This document shows positions 55,496 to 64,000 of a stretch of 64,000 nt of DNA, piece by piece; position 1 is the first letter of the stretch, and every line of letters starts with the position of its first letter. Source of the stretch: Flavisolibacter tropicus (lineage in GTDB: Bacteria; Bacteroidota; Bacteroidia; Chitinophagales; Chitinophagaceae). The translations under genes and the position numbers were made by a program. The DNA is taken from the NCBI RefSeq assembly GCF_001644645.1, contig NZ_CP011390.1, positions 3,344,001 to 3,408,000 of the forward strand, in the 5' to 3' direction. The notes under the pieces are model-generated. The model ran no database searches. It worked only from the letters and a program-made list of their open reading frames with translations, and was not told the origin of the DNA.

Positions 55496-55520
55496 ATTTT
55501 CACTTTGGAATTTTAAACAC

Positions 55521-55739
55521 ATGGTTTCTAACGATCCCTTACATGGCAAAACATTGGAGATGATCCTTACGCAACTGGTGGATCATTATGGCTGGCCCGA
55601 GCTGGGCAACCGCATCCGCATCAATTGCTTTATCAGCAATCCCAGCATCAAATCGAGCCTCACCTTCTTACGTAAAACACCCTGGGCCCGGCAGAAGGTG
55701 GAGACACTGTATGTGCGTATGTTGAAGAATCGCGGATAA
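55521..55739 (+). CDS. VF530-family DNA-binding protein
   Basis: I chose ATG 55521 ([13 protein letters not shown]), where family members begin; the longer frame starts in heptad repeats. The 72-residue protein follows the VF530 (DUF2132) family closely: [46 protein letters not shown] and EKVE-like VETLYVRML. The family fold is a small helical DNA-binding unit of uncertain role. A TTTG 14 bases before the ATG may be part of the -7 promoter element. Confidence 0.85.
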   Translation: MVSNDPLHGKTLEMILTQLVDHYGWPELGNRIRINCFISNPSIKSSLTFLRKTPWARQKVETLYVRMLKNRG

Positions 55740-55749
55740 AGACAAGAAA

Positions 55750-55918
55750 AGCTGCACGCTGCAAGGTCGTGAGTGGTGAGTGGTGAGTGGCGAGTGTCGT
55801 GAGACGTGAAAGAGGACGGCTGCAAGCTACACGCTGCACGCTACACGCCAAGAGTCAATCTCTTTTATAGTTCTCTTCTCTCTTTATTGAACATTGATCG
55901 TTGAGCATTGAACATTCC
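55750..55918 (+). repeat. tandem-word cluster with three heptad families
   Basis: GCTGCAC/GCTGCAA, GTGAGTG/GTGAGTG/GTGAGTG/GCGAGTG, then GCTACAC/GCTGCAC/GCTACAC, and finally the reverse TTCAATG module (ATTGAACATTGATCGTTGAG). The 354-bp gap 55740-56093 is mostly this. Confidence 0.75.
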
Positions 55919-55989
55919 TTCACTTCATTATTCTTCCTTCCTTGCTCATTGTCCCCTGTTACTTCTTTAAGAATACCAAACGTTGGGTA

Positions 55990-56020
55990 TTGGCTTCCAT
56001 CTGAGGTACCCCTATTTTTG
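55990..56020 (+). promoter_or_regulatory. promoter of the large lipoprotein gene
   Basis: TTGG at 55990-55993 and TATTTTTG at 56013-56020 (fits TAnnTTTG) are 19 bases apart, the spacing known for Bacteroidota housekeeping promoters. The start codon is 73 bases downstream, leaving a 5-prime leader of about 65 bases. Confidence 0.6.
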
Positions 56021-56093
56021 CTCCCCTTAAACAGGCTTTACACAGCTTCATTCATTTAATACCTTAACTCATACACTCTATAAAAACAACCTT

Positions 56094-58022
56094 ATGAAAA
56101 GTTACGCCCCCTTCAGACTCTTGCTGTCATTCTTCTGTTTTGCCGCTTTGGCTTGCCATAAAAAAGACAAACCACAAAACCCCGAAGAACAGCTGGCTGA
56201 AAATCGCAAGGCAGATGCCGCCCACAATAACAGCATTACGCCCGGTGTAGGCAATGTGTTCTATACCGACAAACTGACGCCCAATGCTACCAACCAGCTG
56301 GTATTTAAGATTGCCTATAATAATGATACCCTTGCAGGATATGGCAAGATCAATAGCAGCGGTCAGCTTCAATACCTGACATCTACCGTGCTAGCCAAGA
56401 AAGGCAATACAGAATTATTAGTAACCGAATTGTTTCCCGAAGTATCCAAGAGCCGGATGTACACCATTCTGAATGGTATAAAAGGCTCCATTGTAGTGGA
56501 AATGAATCATATTTCTGGTACCCGCGTAGCCATGTCGGTACTGGACCTGGATTGGGCCACCGGCACTTCTAAAGTGATCAAAGAATCGTACTTCGAAAAC
56601 GGTAAGCCCACAGCAAACTATAGCTCTTTCAAACTGACAGGTGAGGGTGGCAACCGGGTGTATAATTGTGCAGAACCACAACCCAGTGATGATATCAGCA
56701 AATCTGTAGACAATTCCCTGGATTATTTCCAATGTGGTGGTCATGCCTATGATACGTATCCCGCGCTGCAGGCGGTAAAAACGGCCATCACCTCGGCGAT
56801 CGAGTCCATGAAGAACGCTGGCCAGACCTTTCAAAGCAAGTTAGACCAGCTCAATGCCCTGCAGGCCAATTACAGTTATCTCAATAGCATTTTTACCAGC
56901 ATCAATGACAAGATTTCGGGATACAAGTTTGAGAGAACGGTACTCGGCGGACTTTTAAAACAGCTGGAAGAATTGATCAACAAACTAAAGGCCCAACTAA
57001 AGCCCGATGTGTTGCTGGTACCGTTTGAGCAGGCCTCTGATCTGAACTACGATGAAGTAACGGACAACGAAATCAAGCTGGCCTTTACCCTGATCGATAA
57101 CAAAACCAAATTGCCCTACACAGAACAACCGGTAGGTGTGGATATGGCCTTTTTAATTCCAGGCACTAATGAAGCCGTGCACATGGAAAGCAAGTTTACG
57201 TCGACCGTTAATGGACTGGTAACCTTTAAGCTGGACCCAACAACCATACCTAACTACCAGGCGTATACGACCTTGACGGCTAAGTATGCGTTCACCAGCG
57301 ATGACTGGACTAAGAGTGCTACTAAACCCATTACCTTATATTTCATTAAACCTAAGCTGGTTTTAGGTAGCGGCGGCACGGTTCCCTTCTCGTTCTCCTT
57401 TGAAACAGGTGTCAAAAAAACCTTTAAGATAGTAAATGAAGATGGCCGCGCTATTGTGGTGAACTACAATGACGTAACACTGGTTAACTCCAACCCAAAA
57501 GTGAACTATGCCCTCTTAAAAGGCACGAGCGACTTTGAGCTGACCTTATCGACAGATGAACTGACCGACCAGACCACCACCGTGGATGTATTCTATAAAC
57601 AAAAGAAGCTTCAAACCATTTCAGCCACAGTGACAACAGCCTGTGGCGATGCGCCTGTGATCAATGGGATAACGTTAGACTGTGCTTCCTCAGGTATCCG
57701 GTTCAATGTTTCTTTTACAGCCGGTGGTTCGGGAATTATCCCAAGTGGAGGCAGCGGCTGGTGTGATCCTGCAGAAACCTGTTACCCGGTTCGGCTTTAT
57801 TTCCTTAACCCCGGTGCTACGGAGTGGAGCATTGCTTACAATGGGTATAGTGCAAGTATGGTTTCCGGCACGGTGAACCAGGGCGTAGTGGGTATTTATA
57901 TCAAGAATTGTTTAAGTGGTAAATCGGCTGCCGAAAGTTTGCAGGCGTATTACACAGGGTATCGCTGGCGGGTAGAGCTCATGAACCGATGCAACAAGCG
58001 AAGCAACATCGTTGAATTCTAA
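56094..58022 (+). CDS. large lipoprotein with coiled coil, unknown function
   Basis: 642 residues. Signal peptide with lipobox ALAC (Cys21), then HKKDKPQN. The N-terminal domain (about 45-190) is beta-rich and resembles a YD- or 6-bladed beta protein (NQLVFKIAYNNDTLAGYGKI). A coiled coil covers about 220-300 (AIESMKNAGQTFQSKLDQLN, LLKQLEELINKLKAQL). Two Ig-like domains follow (about 305-420 and 425-515), then a Cys-containing C-terminal domain (TACGD, DCASSG, WCDPAETCYP, KNCLSG, NRCNKRS). No family recognised. Strong terminator 25 bases after the stop. Confidence 0.65.
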   Translation: MKSYAPFRLLLSFFCFAALACHKKDKPQNPEEQLAENRKADAAHNNSITPGVGNVFYTDKLTPNATNQLVFKIAYNNDTLAGYGKINSSGQLQYLTSTVLAKKGNTELLVTELFPEVSKSRMYTILNGIKGSIVVEMNHISGTRVAMSVLDLDWATGTSKVIKESYFENGKPTANYSSFKLTGEGGNRVYNCAEPQPSDDISKSVDNSLDYFQCGGHAYDTYPALQAVKTAITSAIESMKNAGQTFQSKLDQLNALQANYSYLNSIFTSINDKISGYKFERTVLGGLLKQLEELINKLKAQLKPDVLLVPFEQASDLNYDEVTDNEIKLAFTLIDNKTKLPYTEQPVGVDMAFLIPGTNEAVHMESKFTSTVNGLVTFKLDPTTIPNYQAYTTLTAKYAFTSDDWTKSATKPITLYFIKPKLVLGSGGTVPFSFSFETGVKKTFKIVNEDGRAIVVNYNDVTLVNSNPKVNYALLKGTSDFELTLSTDELTDQTTTVDVFYKQKKLQTISATVTTACGDAPVINGITLDCASSGIRFNVSFTAGGSGIIPSGGSGWCDPAETCYPVRLYFLNPGATEWSIAYNGYSASMVSGTVNQGVVGIYIKNCLSGKSAAESLQAYYTGYRWRVELMNRCNKRSNIVEF

Positions 58023-58047
58023 CAACATAGATGTTGTCTATTTCATA

Positions 58048-58087
58048 AAGCGGCTGCCAATACTAAAAATTGGCAGCCGCTTTTTTT
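58048..58087 (+). terminator. strong intrinsic terminator
   Basis: A stem of at least 12 bp, GCGGCTGCCAAT/ATTGGCAGCCGC (58050-58061 and 58069-58080), with a 7-base loop and TTTTTTT (58081-58087). It ends the lipoprotein transcript. Confidence 0.92.
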
Positions 58088-58246
58088 ACCAGGTATGTAT
58101 TGGGCTACAGAAGCACTATTGTTTTGGCGTTCGAAATACCTGGCGAACCTCATTCATTGTTGATTTTGTTGCTTCTGTTAGGAATACGTCTTGACAGGTT
58201 TTTGTTTGAAATGCTCCTTCTTGCCTCTTGCTTTACGTTCTTTTTT

Positions 58247-58400
58247 CCTTGATGGACCGCGGAATGGCAGGATTAGTAGGATTAACAGGATTAGAGGTTT
58301 CTAGTTCTAAGTGTTCTTTCTTCTTCTTTCTTTTTTCCTATTTGGACCACGGATGGGTGGGATTTGGAATGGATTAGCAGGATGAGAAACTTTTTATTTT
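58247..58400 (+). repeat. nonad words AGGATTARN, two tandem blocks
   Basis: After CCTTGATGGACCGCGG come AGGATTAGT/AGGATTAAC/AGGATTAGA (period 9). A second block starting TTTGGACCACGGATGGG carries GGATTAGCAGGATGAG. A third TTTTTTCCTTGATG start lies near 58432. The 1-kb gap 58023-59059 holds no gene I can support. Confidence 0.65.
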
Positions 58401-58838
58401 TAGTGCGCCTTCTACCTCTGGCTTTTCAACTTTTTTCCTTGATGAAAAAAGTTGAGCAAAAAAATCAAGGCCCGCCAATGCGCCTCCGGCTGCCGGGCCA
58501 CCCACGCACAGCAACACCCCACTGCTTTAATCTTTCATCAGGATAGGTAGGTCGTTTTTAATGTACCCTTCCCAACGTTGGGTGCAAGGAGCAAAGAAGG
58601 TAGCGAACGCTGCTATGCGAAGAAACGGCAGGCGCTGTATATTCCGCCCGACTCTAATAATACAGAGAGGCTGTAAACTCGGGGCGCAATATAAGGCGCT
58701 GGACCAGCCTGCTATATTTGCTTAGATGTTGTGGCTTGGGGATTGTGGGCTTTGCTTTCTGGTATTGGCGCATTGTTAGTTCTGTTATAATGCAACTCTA
58801 AGTAACAATAAAAACATTCGAACACTTTGGGTGTAAAA

Positions 58839-59034
58839 CTCCAAATTCCCTTCTTCCTTCATCATTCCTTGTTCCTTGTTCATTATTGTCTTATCCCTTG
58901 TTCACTATTCCCTTCCTGTCATCTGTCCTCTATCCTCAGTCATCCCTCCGCGTCCCTCCTTGCCTCCGTGGTTCCTCTGTTCCGCGCCTTGGCGCGCTCT
59001 GCTTGCCGCTGCTCTCCCTTCGACTAGCTCAGGA
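58839..59034 (-). repeat. tandem-word cassette (reverse) with CCTCCGTGG and CTTCGACT words
   Basis: Pyrimidine-rich words CATTCCTTGTTCCTTGTTCA, then TCCGCGTCCCTCCTTGCC, GGCGCGCTCTGCT and CCCTTCGACTAGCTCAGG. The last resembles CCCTTCGACTGTGCTCAGGG at about 3681. It gives a misleading open frame ahead of the dehydrogenase gene. Confidence 0.65.
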
Positions 59035-59059
59035 TTTGCTACATTCGGCCTTTATACTA

Positions 59060-60151
59060 ATGACGATCGAACATCCATCTCAATACCTGCCCAAGGAGCT
59101 TATAGACAAGCTTCGGGCTGTAGCGCCGGAAGCAGAAAAGCTGGGGCAGCTACATCCCGAACAACTGGCCATTATTCATGACCAAGGATGGTTGAATATG
59201 CTGGTAGCAAAAGCGTATGGCGGATTGGACCTGTCACTGGCAGATGTATTGCGGACTGAAGAAGCACTAGCCTGGACCGATGGCAGTGTAGGCTGGGTGG
59301 TAACGCTTTGTAGCGGTGCAGGCTGGTTTGCCGGGTTCTTAGATGAAGCACTGGCCAAGGAAGTATTTTCTCATCCACAGGTATGCATAGCCGGTAGTGG
59401 CGCCACAACAGGCACCGCTACAGAAACGGAAAGCGGTTATACCATCACTGGTTTTTGGAAGCATGCCTCCGGCGCACATCATGCCACAGCGTTTACTGCT
59501 AATTGTCAAATAGAAAGAGAGGGGGAATTGCTTCTTGATACTAAGGGGCAACCTGTAATACGCACTTTCTTATTCTTAAAAGAAGAAGTGACCCTGCACC
59601 CTACCTGGAATGCCATGGGTATGATGGCTACGGGCAGTCATGCGTTTTCAGTAACCAACCTGCACGTACCACCTAATCGCTGCTTTATCATAACACCTGA
59701 ACAGGCACAACTACCTGATGCTATCTATCAATATCCTTTTTTACAATTGGCAGAAACCACGCTGGCAGTGAACCTATCAGGCATGGCCATGCGCTTTATT
59801 GATCTTTGTAAGGAATATGCTACTGCCAAACTAGAACGTAATGGCCGTTCTACATCACACCTCTTGTTGTTTACGGAAGCGGCACAAGCGCAACTGAATA
59901 CGTTGCGTCAAGTGTTTTATGATACCGTGCAGGAGTCTTGCGAATCTTTATTGGAAGCGACCAGCATTAGCGATTCGCCTTTTTCATCCGTGAGCGCAAC
60001 CAGTAAGGAGTTGCTATTCAAAGGACGTCAACTGGTGAATGAACTTTATCCTTACTGTGGACTGCAAGCTGCAGCTACCAGCACCGAAATGAACCGCATC
60101 TGGCGAAACCTGCATACAGCGGGGCAACATGCTCTGTTTCGTTCTATTTGA
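59060..60151 (+). CDS. acyl-CoA dehydrogenase-like flavoprotein
   Basis: I chose ATG 59060 (MTIEHPSQYLPK); the longer frame starts in repeats. 363 residues. The layout is that of acyl-CoA dehydrogenases: an N-terminal helical domain (about 1-115; LHPEQLAIIHDQGWLNMLVAKAYGG, EEALAWTDGSVGWVV), a beta domain (about 115-225; ITGFWKHASGAHHATAFTAN, WNAMGMMATGSHAFSVTNLHVP) and a helical C-terminal domain (about 230-360). It is shorter than most members, and the usual catalytic Glu cannot be placed with certainty. FAD-dependent oxidation of a thioester or a monooxygenase-type reaction is possible. Single gene. Confidence 0.78.
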   Translation: MTIEHPSQYLPKELIDKLRAVAPEAEKLGQLHPEQLAIIHDQGWLNMLVAKAYGGLDLSLADVLRTEEALAWTDGSVGWVVTLCSGAGWFAGFLDEALAKEVFSHPQVCIAGSGATTGTATETESGYTITGFWKHASGAHHATAFTANCQIEREGELLLDTKGQPVIRTFLFLKEEVTLHPTWNAMGMMATGSHAFSVTNLHVPPNRCFIITPEQAQLPDAIYQYPFLQLAETTLAVNLSGMAMRFIDLCKEYATAKLERNGRSTSHLLLFTEAAQAQLNTLRQVFYDTVQESCESLLEATSISDSPFSSVSATSKELLFKGRQLVNELYPYCGLQAAATSTEMNRIWRNLHTAGQHALFRSI

Positions 60152-60202
60152 GAACTGGGAATTTGGGATTGGGAATTTGGAATTTGAAATCAGACATCTT
60201 CA
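60152..60202 (+). repeat. GGAATTT words after a stop codon
   Basis: GGGAATTT/GGGATT/GGGAATTT/GGAATTTGAAAT, period 7-8, starting directly after the TGA of the dehydrogenase gene and ending close to the 3-prime end of the kinase gene at 60212. Confidence 0.65.
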
Positions 60203-60211
60203 AATCCGCCA

Positions 60212-63200
60212 TCAGCCATTCAACGGCAACAGTATCTCAAACACCGTTCCTTCATTTTCCTTACCCCTTGCGGTAATGGTACCACCATGCCGCTCTACGA
60301 TCTTTTTACAAAGCGATAGTCCCAGACCGGCACCTTCATATTTATCTTTTGAATGAAGCCGGGCAAACGCCCCAAAGATCTTTTCGGCATATTCCTGCTC
60401 AAAGCCAATACCGTTGTCTTGCAGCCGGATGCGGGTCACCGCTTTCCCATTCAACTCCATTTCTTCTGTGGTAATGTTTATGACTGGTGGCACGCCCACC
60501 CTGGCAAACTTGAGCGAGTTGCTGATCAGGTTATAAAAAAGCTGGTGCAGCATTACCGGCGACCCGTACAAGGTGAGCAGATTGGAAAAACGGATCGTAG
60601 CATCATTCTGCTGCATCACCAACTCCAGGTCAATGGCCACATTTTTTATCAGCAGGTTCAGATCTACCGACTCATATAATTCTTCCACCGCGCTAATGGT
60701 AGAATAGGCCAGCACACCATTGATCATGGACAACATACGATTGCTGGCAGCTTGCACCCTATCGAGGTAAAAACCAGTTTTTTCATCCCGGTTTCCATTA
60801 AGGGTTGCTTTCACGCGACTGAGAAAGAAATTCATCTTACGTACCGGTTCTTTCAGATCATGAGAAGCCACATGCACAAACTGCTGCAGGTCTTCATTGC
60901 TTTGTTTCAGTTCTTTGGTTCTATCCGCCACCATGTTTTCCAGCTGTTCAGTAAATGTTTTTTGATCGTGTATTTCGGTGCCGGTACCAAACCATTTGGT
61001 TATAGCGCCTGTTTCGTCACGGAGCGGCAAGGCCCTGCCCAGGAACCAACGATACTGCCCATCGTGTCGCCGTAGGCGGTATTCAAACTCGTAGGGCTCT
61101 CCGGTTTCTAAACTGTGCCGCCAGGTTTCCCATGCAGGCTCCTGGTCGTCCGGATGAAAGAGCTCATTCCATCTTTCGCCTTTGGTTTCGTTGTAGTTGA
61201 GGCCTGTATAATCGTAAAACTGCTTATTGTAATAATAATGGTAGCCGTCGGGACGGGCCAGCCAAAAGATCTGTGGTAAAAAGTTCATGGCAAACTGGAA
61301 CTCTTTATGGCTTTCCTCTATCTCCTTCCGGGCCACCACCTGGTCGGTTACATCAATAGCCACGGCAATGATCTTCGTAACTACGCCATCGCTGTTTTTG
61401 ATGGGTTGGTAAACAAAGTTCAGATACGCGGTTTCCTGCATATGGTCACGGTGAAGGGAAACCGGCATTTCGTGGGCGGTAAAAGGCTCTCCCGTGGTAT
61501 ATACGTGTTGTATAACATGTGCCAATTCCTGTTCACCCGCTATTGGCAACACCTCAAATACCGGACGGCCCACTATTTCCTCAAAGCGTTTTCCCCAAAG
61601 TTCCAGCATGCGATCGTTAGCCACCTCCACTATAAAGGAAGGCACACTTCCTATACACATGGCTACAGGCGCATGCAACACCAGGTTACGCAGGTTACTT
61701 TCGCTTTGCTGCAAGGCCTCCTCTACTTCTTTTTGTTTGGTAATATCTACCGTTACACCGGCCAGGCGATAGGTTTTTCCACTTTCATCAATAAAAGCCT
61801 TGGCTTTTGCACGTACCCAGCGCAAGCGGCCATCGGCTGGACTAACCACCCGGTATTCGTTTTCATAGCCTCCTACTTCCCCTCTTAAGGCTTTCTGAAC
61901 AGCAGCATCGGTCCGTTCCCGATCTTCGGGATACAAGGCACTCAAATAATAACTGTAATCAACCGTAGCATCGGGCGGCAGACCAAACAGCTCTTTTGTA
62001 CGCGACGACCAGATCAACGTATCCGTTTGCACATCATAATCAAAGTAGCCAAGCTCCCCGCCTTCCATGGCCAGGAGCAATTGCTCTTCGCTGCGTTTCA
62101 AAGCGTCTTCTATTTTGCGCTGTTCGGTAATGTCGGTGTTGGTACCAAACCACCCGATGATGGTGCCATCGCCTTTACGTACCGGCACCGCACGGGATAG
62201 AAACCAGCGGTATTCACCTTCTTTGCTGCGTATGAGAAAAGTATCTTCCCAGGAGCTACCCGATTCAAAGGCTTTTTTGAGGCGGTGTACCACACCTTCT
62301 ACCATGTCGGGGTGATGCACTTTGCGCCAGCCCCAGCCCCTCATTTCTTCCGGGGTGGTGCCGGTATAATCATACCATCTGTCGTTATACCAATAGATCA
62401 ATCCACTTGGATCCGTCATCCAGGCCAGTTGTGGAATGGAATTGGCCATGGTGCGGAAGCGTACCTCACTTTCTTCTACTTTCTGCTGGGCTTCTACCAT
62501 TTGGGTCACATCGTGCGAGATCGTGAACACACCTGCCGGTTTATTGCTGCCTTCATCATAATAAGGCTGGTACACCATATCGAAGTAGTGCTTTTCTTCT
62601 TTACCGTTAGGATACGAGGTTACCGGCACCGCTTTTCCATAATAGGTTTCGCCGGTGTTGTATACATGGTCAAACAGCTCAACAACACCCTGACCTTTTA
62701 ATTCCGGTATACCTTCCAGCAAAGGCTTGCCAAGGATCTCCGGCCCCCGGCCCCATAGTTTATAGGCACAGGCATTGGCCAGTTCCATCACATGTTCCGG
62801 GCCCCGCGCCACGCCAATTACAGCAGGGGTTTGCAAAAAGAGGTTGTAGGCCTGCTCTATGCCTTTGATCTTTTCTTGGCATTGGTCGGCTTTTATCAGT
62901 GTCGTAACATCTTCTGCTGTATGAATAATGTAGATCAGCTTGCCTTGGGCATCTAAAACGGGGACATTATAGGCCCGCCAGTATTTTTCGGTAAATGTGC
63001 CATCGCCGTTAGGGATGTTGTAACGCTGCGGGGGTAGTGCATGCGGTTCATTATAATGTATCACATGTTCAAACGAAGCACTCAGGTTGGTCTCGCCGGT
63101 AAAGTTGGCGTCCAGTGGGCTTTCGGGAAATATTTCAAAGTGTCCTTTGCCGATGACGTCGGCCCGGCTCATGCCCCATGTGCGTACAAAGTCATTGCTA

Positions 63201-63286
63201 ACCGCTACTACAGTAAACTTAGGAGGATCTGGCAAAAGGGCTTCACTCACTCCTGGCCGGGCTTCAAACAAGGTATAGTCTATCAC
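60212..63286 (-). CDS. six-PAS sensor histidine kinase
   Basis: 1024 residues, no signal peptide or membrane span. Six PAS/PAC units are visible: about 1-130, 141-270, 275-395, 400-525, 530-650 and 655-775, most ending in a DIT/DVT PAC motif and with GGW/YRWFLSRAVP or YRWFLGRALPL marking PAS_3 types (third and sixth). A coiled linker (ENMVADRTKELKQSNEDLQQ) leads to HisKA with VASHDLKEPVRKM and HATPase_c with LFYNLISNSLKFARV, DNGIGFEQEY and GAGLGLSLCKKIVE. No receiver domain. Same kinase core type as 3936-5501. No response regulator beside it. Likely a cytoplasmic integrator of redox, light or small-molecule signals. Confidence 0.92.
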   Translation of the reverse strand: MIDYTLFEARPGVSEALLPDPPKFTVVAVSNDFVRTWGMSRADVIGKGHFEIFPESPLDANFTGETNLSASFEHVIHYNEPHALPPQRYNIPNGDGTFTEKYWRAYNVPVLDAQGKLIYIIHTAEDVTTLIKADQCQEKIKGIEQAYNLFLQTPAVIGVARGPEHVMELANACAYKLWGRGPEILGKPLLEGIPELKGQGVVELFDHVYNTGETYYGKAVPVTSYPNGKEEKHYFDMVYQPYYDEGSNKPAGVFTISHDVTQMVEAQQKVEESEVRFRTMANSIPQLAWMTDPSGLIYWYNDRWYDYTGTTPEEMRGWGWRKVHHPDMVEGVVHRLKKAFESGSSWEDTFLIRSKEGEYRWFLSRAVPVRKGDGTIIGWFGTNTDITEQRKIEDALKRSEEQLLLAMEGGELGYFDYDVQTDTLIWSSRTKELFGLPPDATVDYSYYLSALYPEDRERTDAAVQKALRGEVGGYENEYRVVSPADGRLRWVRAKAKAFIDESGKTYRLAGVTVDITKQKEVEEALQQSESNLRNLVLHAPVAMCIGSVPSFIVEVANDRMLELWGKRFEEIVGRPVFEVLPIAGEQELAHVIQHVYTTGEPFTAHEMPVSLHRDHMQETAYLNFVYQPIKNSDGVVTKIIAVAIDVTDQVVARKEIEESHKEFQFAMNFLPQIFWLARPDGYHYYYNKQFYDYTGLNYNETKGERWNELFHPDDQEPAWETWRHSLETGEPYEFEYRLRRHDGQYRWFLGRALPLRDETGAITKWFGTGTEIHDQKTFTEQLENMVADRTKELKQSNEDLQQFVHVASHDLKEPVRKMNFFLSRVKATLNGNRDEKTGFYLDRVQAASNRMLSMINGVLAYSTISAVEELYESVDLNLLIKNVAIDLELVMQQNDATIRFSNLLTLYGSPVMLHQLFYNLISNSLKFARVGVPPVINITTEEMELNGKAVTRIRLQDNGIGFEQEYAEKIFGAFARLHSKDKYEGAGLGLSLCKKIVERHGGTITARGKENEGTVFEILLPLNG

Positions 63287-63385
63287 TTTATTACAGCTCT
63301 TCGTTAATGATCAAAAGGGTAACGATAGAGACGGAGCCTAGTCTTCAAGAGGTACTATGGCATTGGAACAATTATCATTCCCTTT

Positions 63386-63580
63386 TGGGATTTGAGATTT
63401 GGGGTTTGAGGCTGGGAGGAAATGGCTGATGGCGGATTTGGGTTGACAGGTTGATAAGTTGATAAGTTGACAGGAAGGAAATAATGAACAAGGAATGATG
63501 AAGGAAGAAGTGAGGGAATGTTCAATGCTCAACGCTCAATATTCAATGTTCAATGCAGAATTCAATGTTCAATGTTCAAG
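63386..63580 (+). repeat. tandem-word cassette, full module order
   Basis: GGGATTT/GAGATTT/GGGGTTT, ATGGCTG/ATGGCGG, TTGACAGG/TTGATAAG/TTGATAAG/TTGACAGG, GAACAAGGAATGATGAAGG, then TTCAATG/CTCAACG/CTCAATA/TTCAATG and more TTCAATG. It lies between divergent genes in the 430-bp gap 63287-63716. Confidence 0.8.
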
Positions 63581-63716
63581 GCAGCGTGTCGTGAGAGGTG
63601 GTTGTGAATAAGAAGTTATATGAACGTTGTGCACAGGGGTATGTAGGAGAAACAGCTTAATTTTATAGGCTACTAACCATTCTATTTAGCCGCTGAAACA
63701 AAACACTTCTGCCGCC

Positions 63717-64000
63717 ATGAAAACACAACCTGCTATTCTGTTAGCCAGTCTACTTATTGGTACCAACGCTTTTAACCGGCAACCGGTATGTATTGCTGTC
63801 CCGGAAGCCAACACGCAGCACCTTGCTTCCCACCAACAAGACACCACCTTTGAACCAACGACCCGGAAAAAGCTGGTGAAAACCGAGTTAAGCGAAGTAT
63901 TTGTCTTTGACAAAAACCAGCTGGTTCACACCGTCAAGAACCCTTTTGGCAACAAGGCCGCCCTCTCTTTTACATTACCTACGCCTCAAACCAGTGATAA
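63717..64000 (+). CDS. partial secreted protein, cut by the window end
   Basis: Open from ATG 63717 to the end of the window without a stop: 94 full codons. The N-terminus (MKTQPAILLASLLIGTNAFN) is a weak signal peptide. The rest is polar: TTRKKLVKTELSEVFVFDKN, then QLVHTVKNPFGNKAALSFTL. The start is supported by the change from repeat sequence to protein-like codons just upstream. No family assigned on this fragment. Confidence 0.55.
   Translation, partial: MKTQPAILLASLLIGTNAFNRQPVCIAVPEANTQHLASHQQDTTFEPTTRKKLVKTELSEVFVFDKNQLVHTVKNPFGNKAALSFTLPTPQTSD

Noticed and set aside
58886..59059. Longer start of the acyl-CoA dehydrogenase-like gene
   Set aside because: The extra residues come from pyrimidine-rich repeats; family-like sequence begins at 59060.
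61307..61888. 193-codon plus-strand frame inside the six-PAS kinase
   Set aside because: Antisense shadow; the minus strand codes a continuous multi-domain protein.
63686..63913. 75-codon minus-strand frame at the right edge
   Set aside because: Antisense to the open plus-strand frame from 63717, which has a signal-peptide-like start.

Overview
The window is a piece of a Bacteroidota chromosome, most likely Chitinophagaceae or a close relative. This is inferred from type IX secretion (Por) C-terminal sorting domains, a TonB receptor with a carboxypeptidase-like regulatory domain, many lipoproteins, delta-60 and collagen-like surface proteins, starts without clear Shine-Dalgarno sequences, and a few -7 elements of the Bacteroidota type (TAnnTTTG). 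No rRNA, intact tRNA, transposase, phage module or CRISPR array is visible.

Layout. 1-16.6 kb is a mixed region: a small lipoprotein, a PAS sensor protein that lost its kinase domain, a PAS histidine kinase, two tandem small paralogues, a PliI-like lipoprotein, a pair of ATP-grasp paralogues, a TPM protein and a 14-repeat delta-60 surface protein with a small lipoprotein behind it. 17.2-47.1 kb is about 30 kb read on one strand (minus): a catabolic locus. 47.4-64 kb is again mixed: a decayed RlaP-type nucleotidyltransferase, a collagen-like/DUF7151 protein, a T9SS protein, two secreted hypotheticals (one with an amber codon in its signal peptide), a DEAD-box helicase, a VF530 protein, a large lipoprotein, an acyl-CoA dehydrogenase-like flavoprotein, a six-PAS histidine kinase and a partial secreted protein.

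The catabolic locus. Secreted enzymes (GH20 hexosaminidase-like, GH28, GH88/105, GH2 beta-glucuronidase-like, plus three secreted proteins I cannot place that look helical-barrel-like) and one TonB receptor of the Xanthomonas/Caulobacter type without a SusD partner would act outside the cytoplasm. Inside are two MFS transporters (one FucP/GluP-like, one hexuronate ExuT-like), a BadF-type amino-sugar kinase, MurQ, NagB, two sugar isomerase/epimerase-like TIM barrels, two PhyH-type dioxygenases, a glycerate kinase and a GntP permease. The set suggests use of a glycan that contains both uronic acid and N-acetylhexosamine (possibly lactyl sugars). A LacI-type regulator sits in the middle. A shared 14-bp sequence lies in front of the two enzyme clusters, and its 9-bp core lies over the regulator's own start codon, so these are good operator candidates.

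The most unusual feature is in the intergenic DNA. Nearly every longer gap holds degenerate tandem words with a period of 7 (sometimes 8 or 9) bases, and several gaps carry the same words in the same order, in either orientation. Two decayed genes (ends at about 1067 and 47455) break off where such sequence or tRNA-like debris begins. Smaller elements include a 22-bp-spaced iteron-like triplet, a two-copy palindromic repeat and several strong terminators, one of them a 44-bp perfect palindrome.
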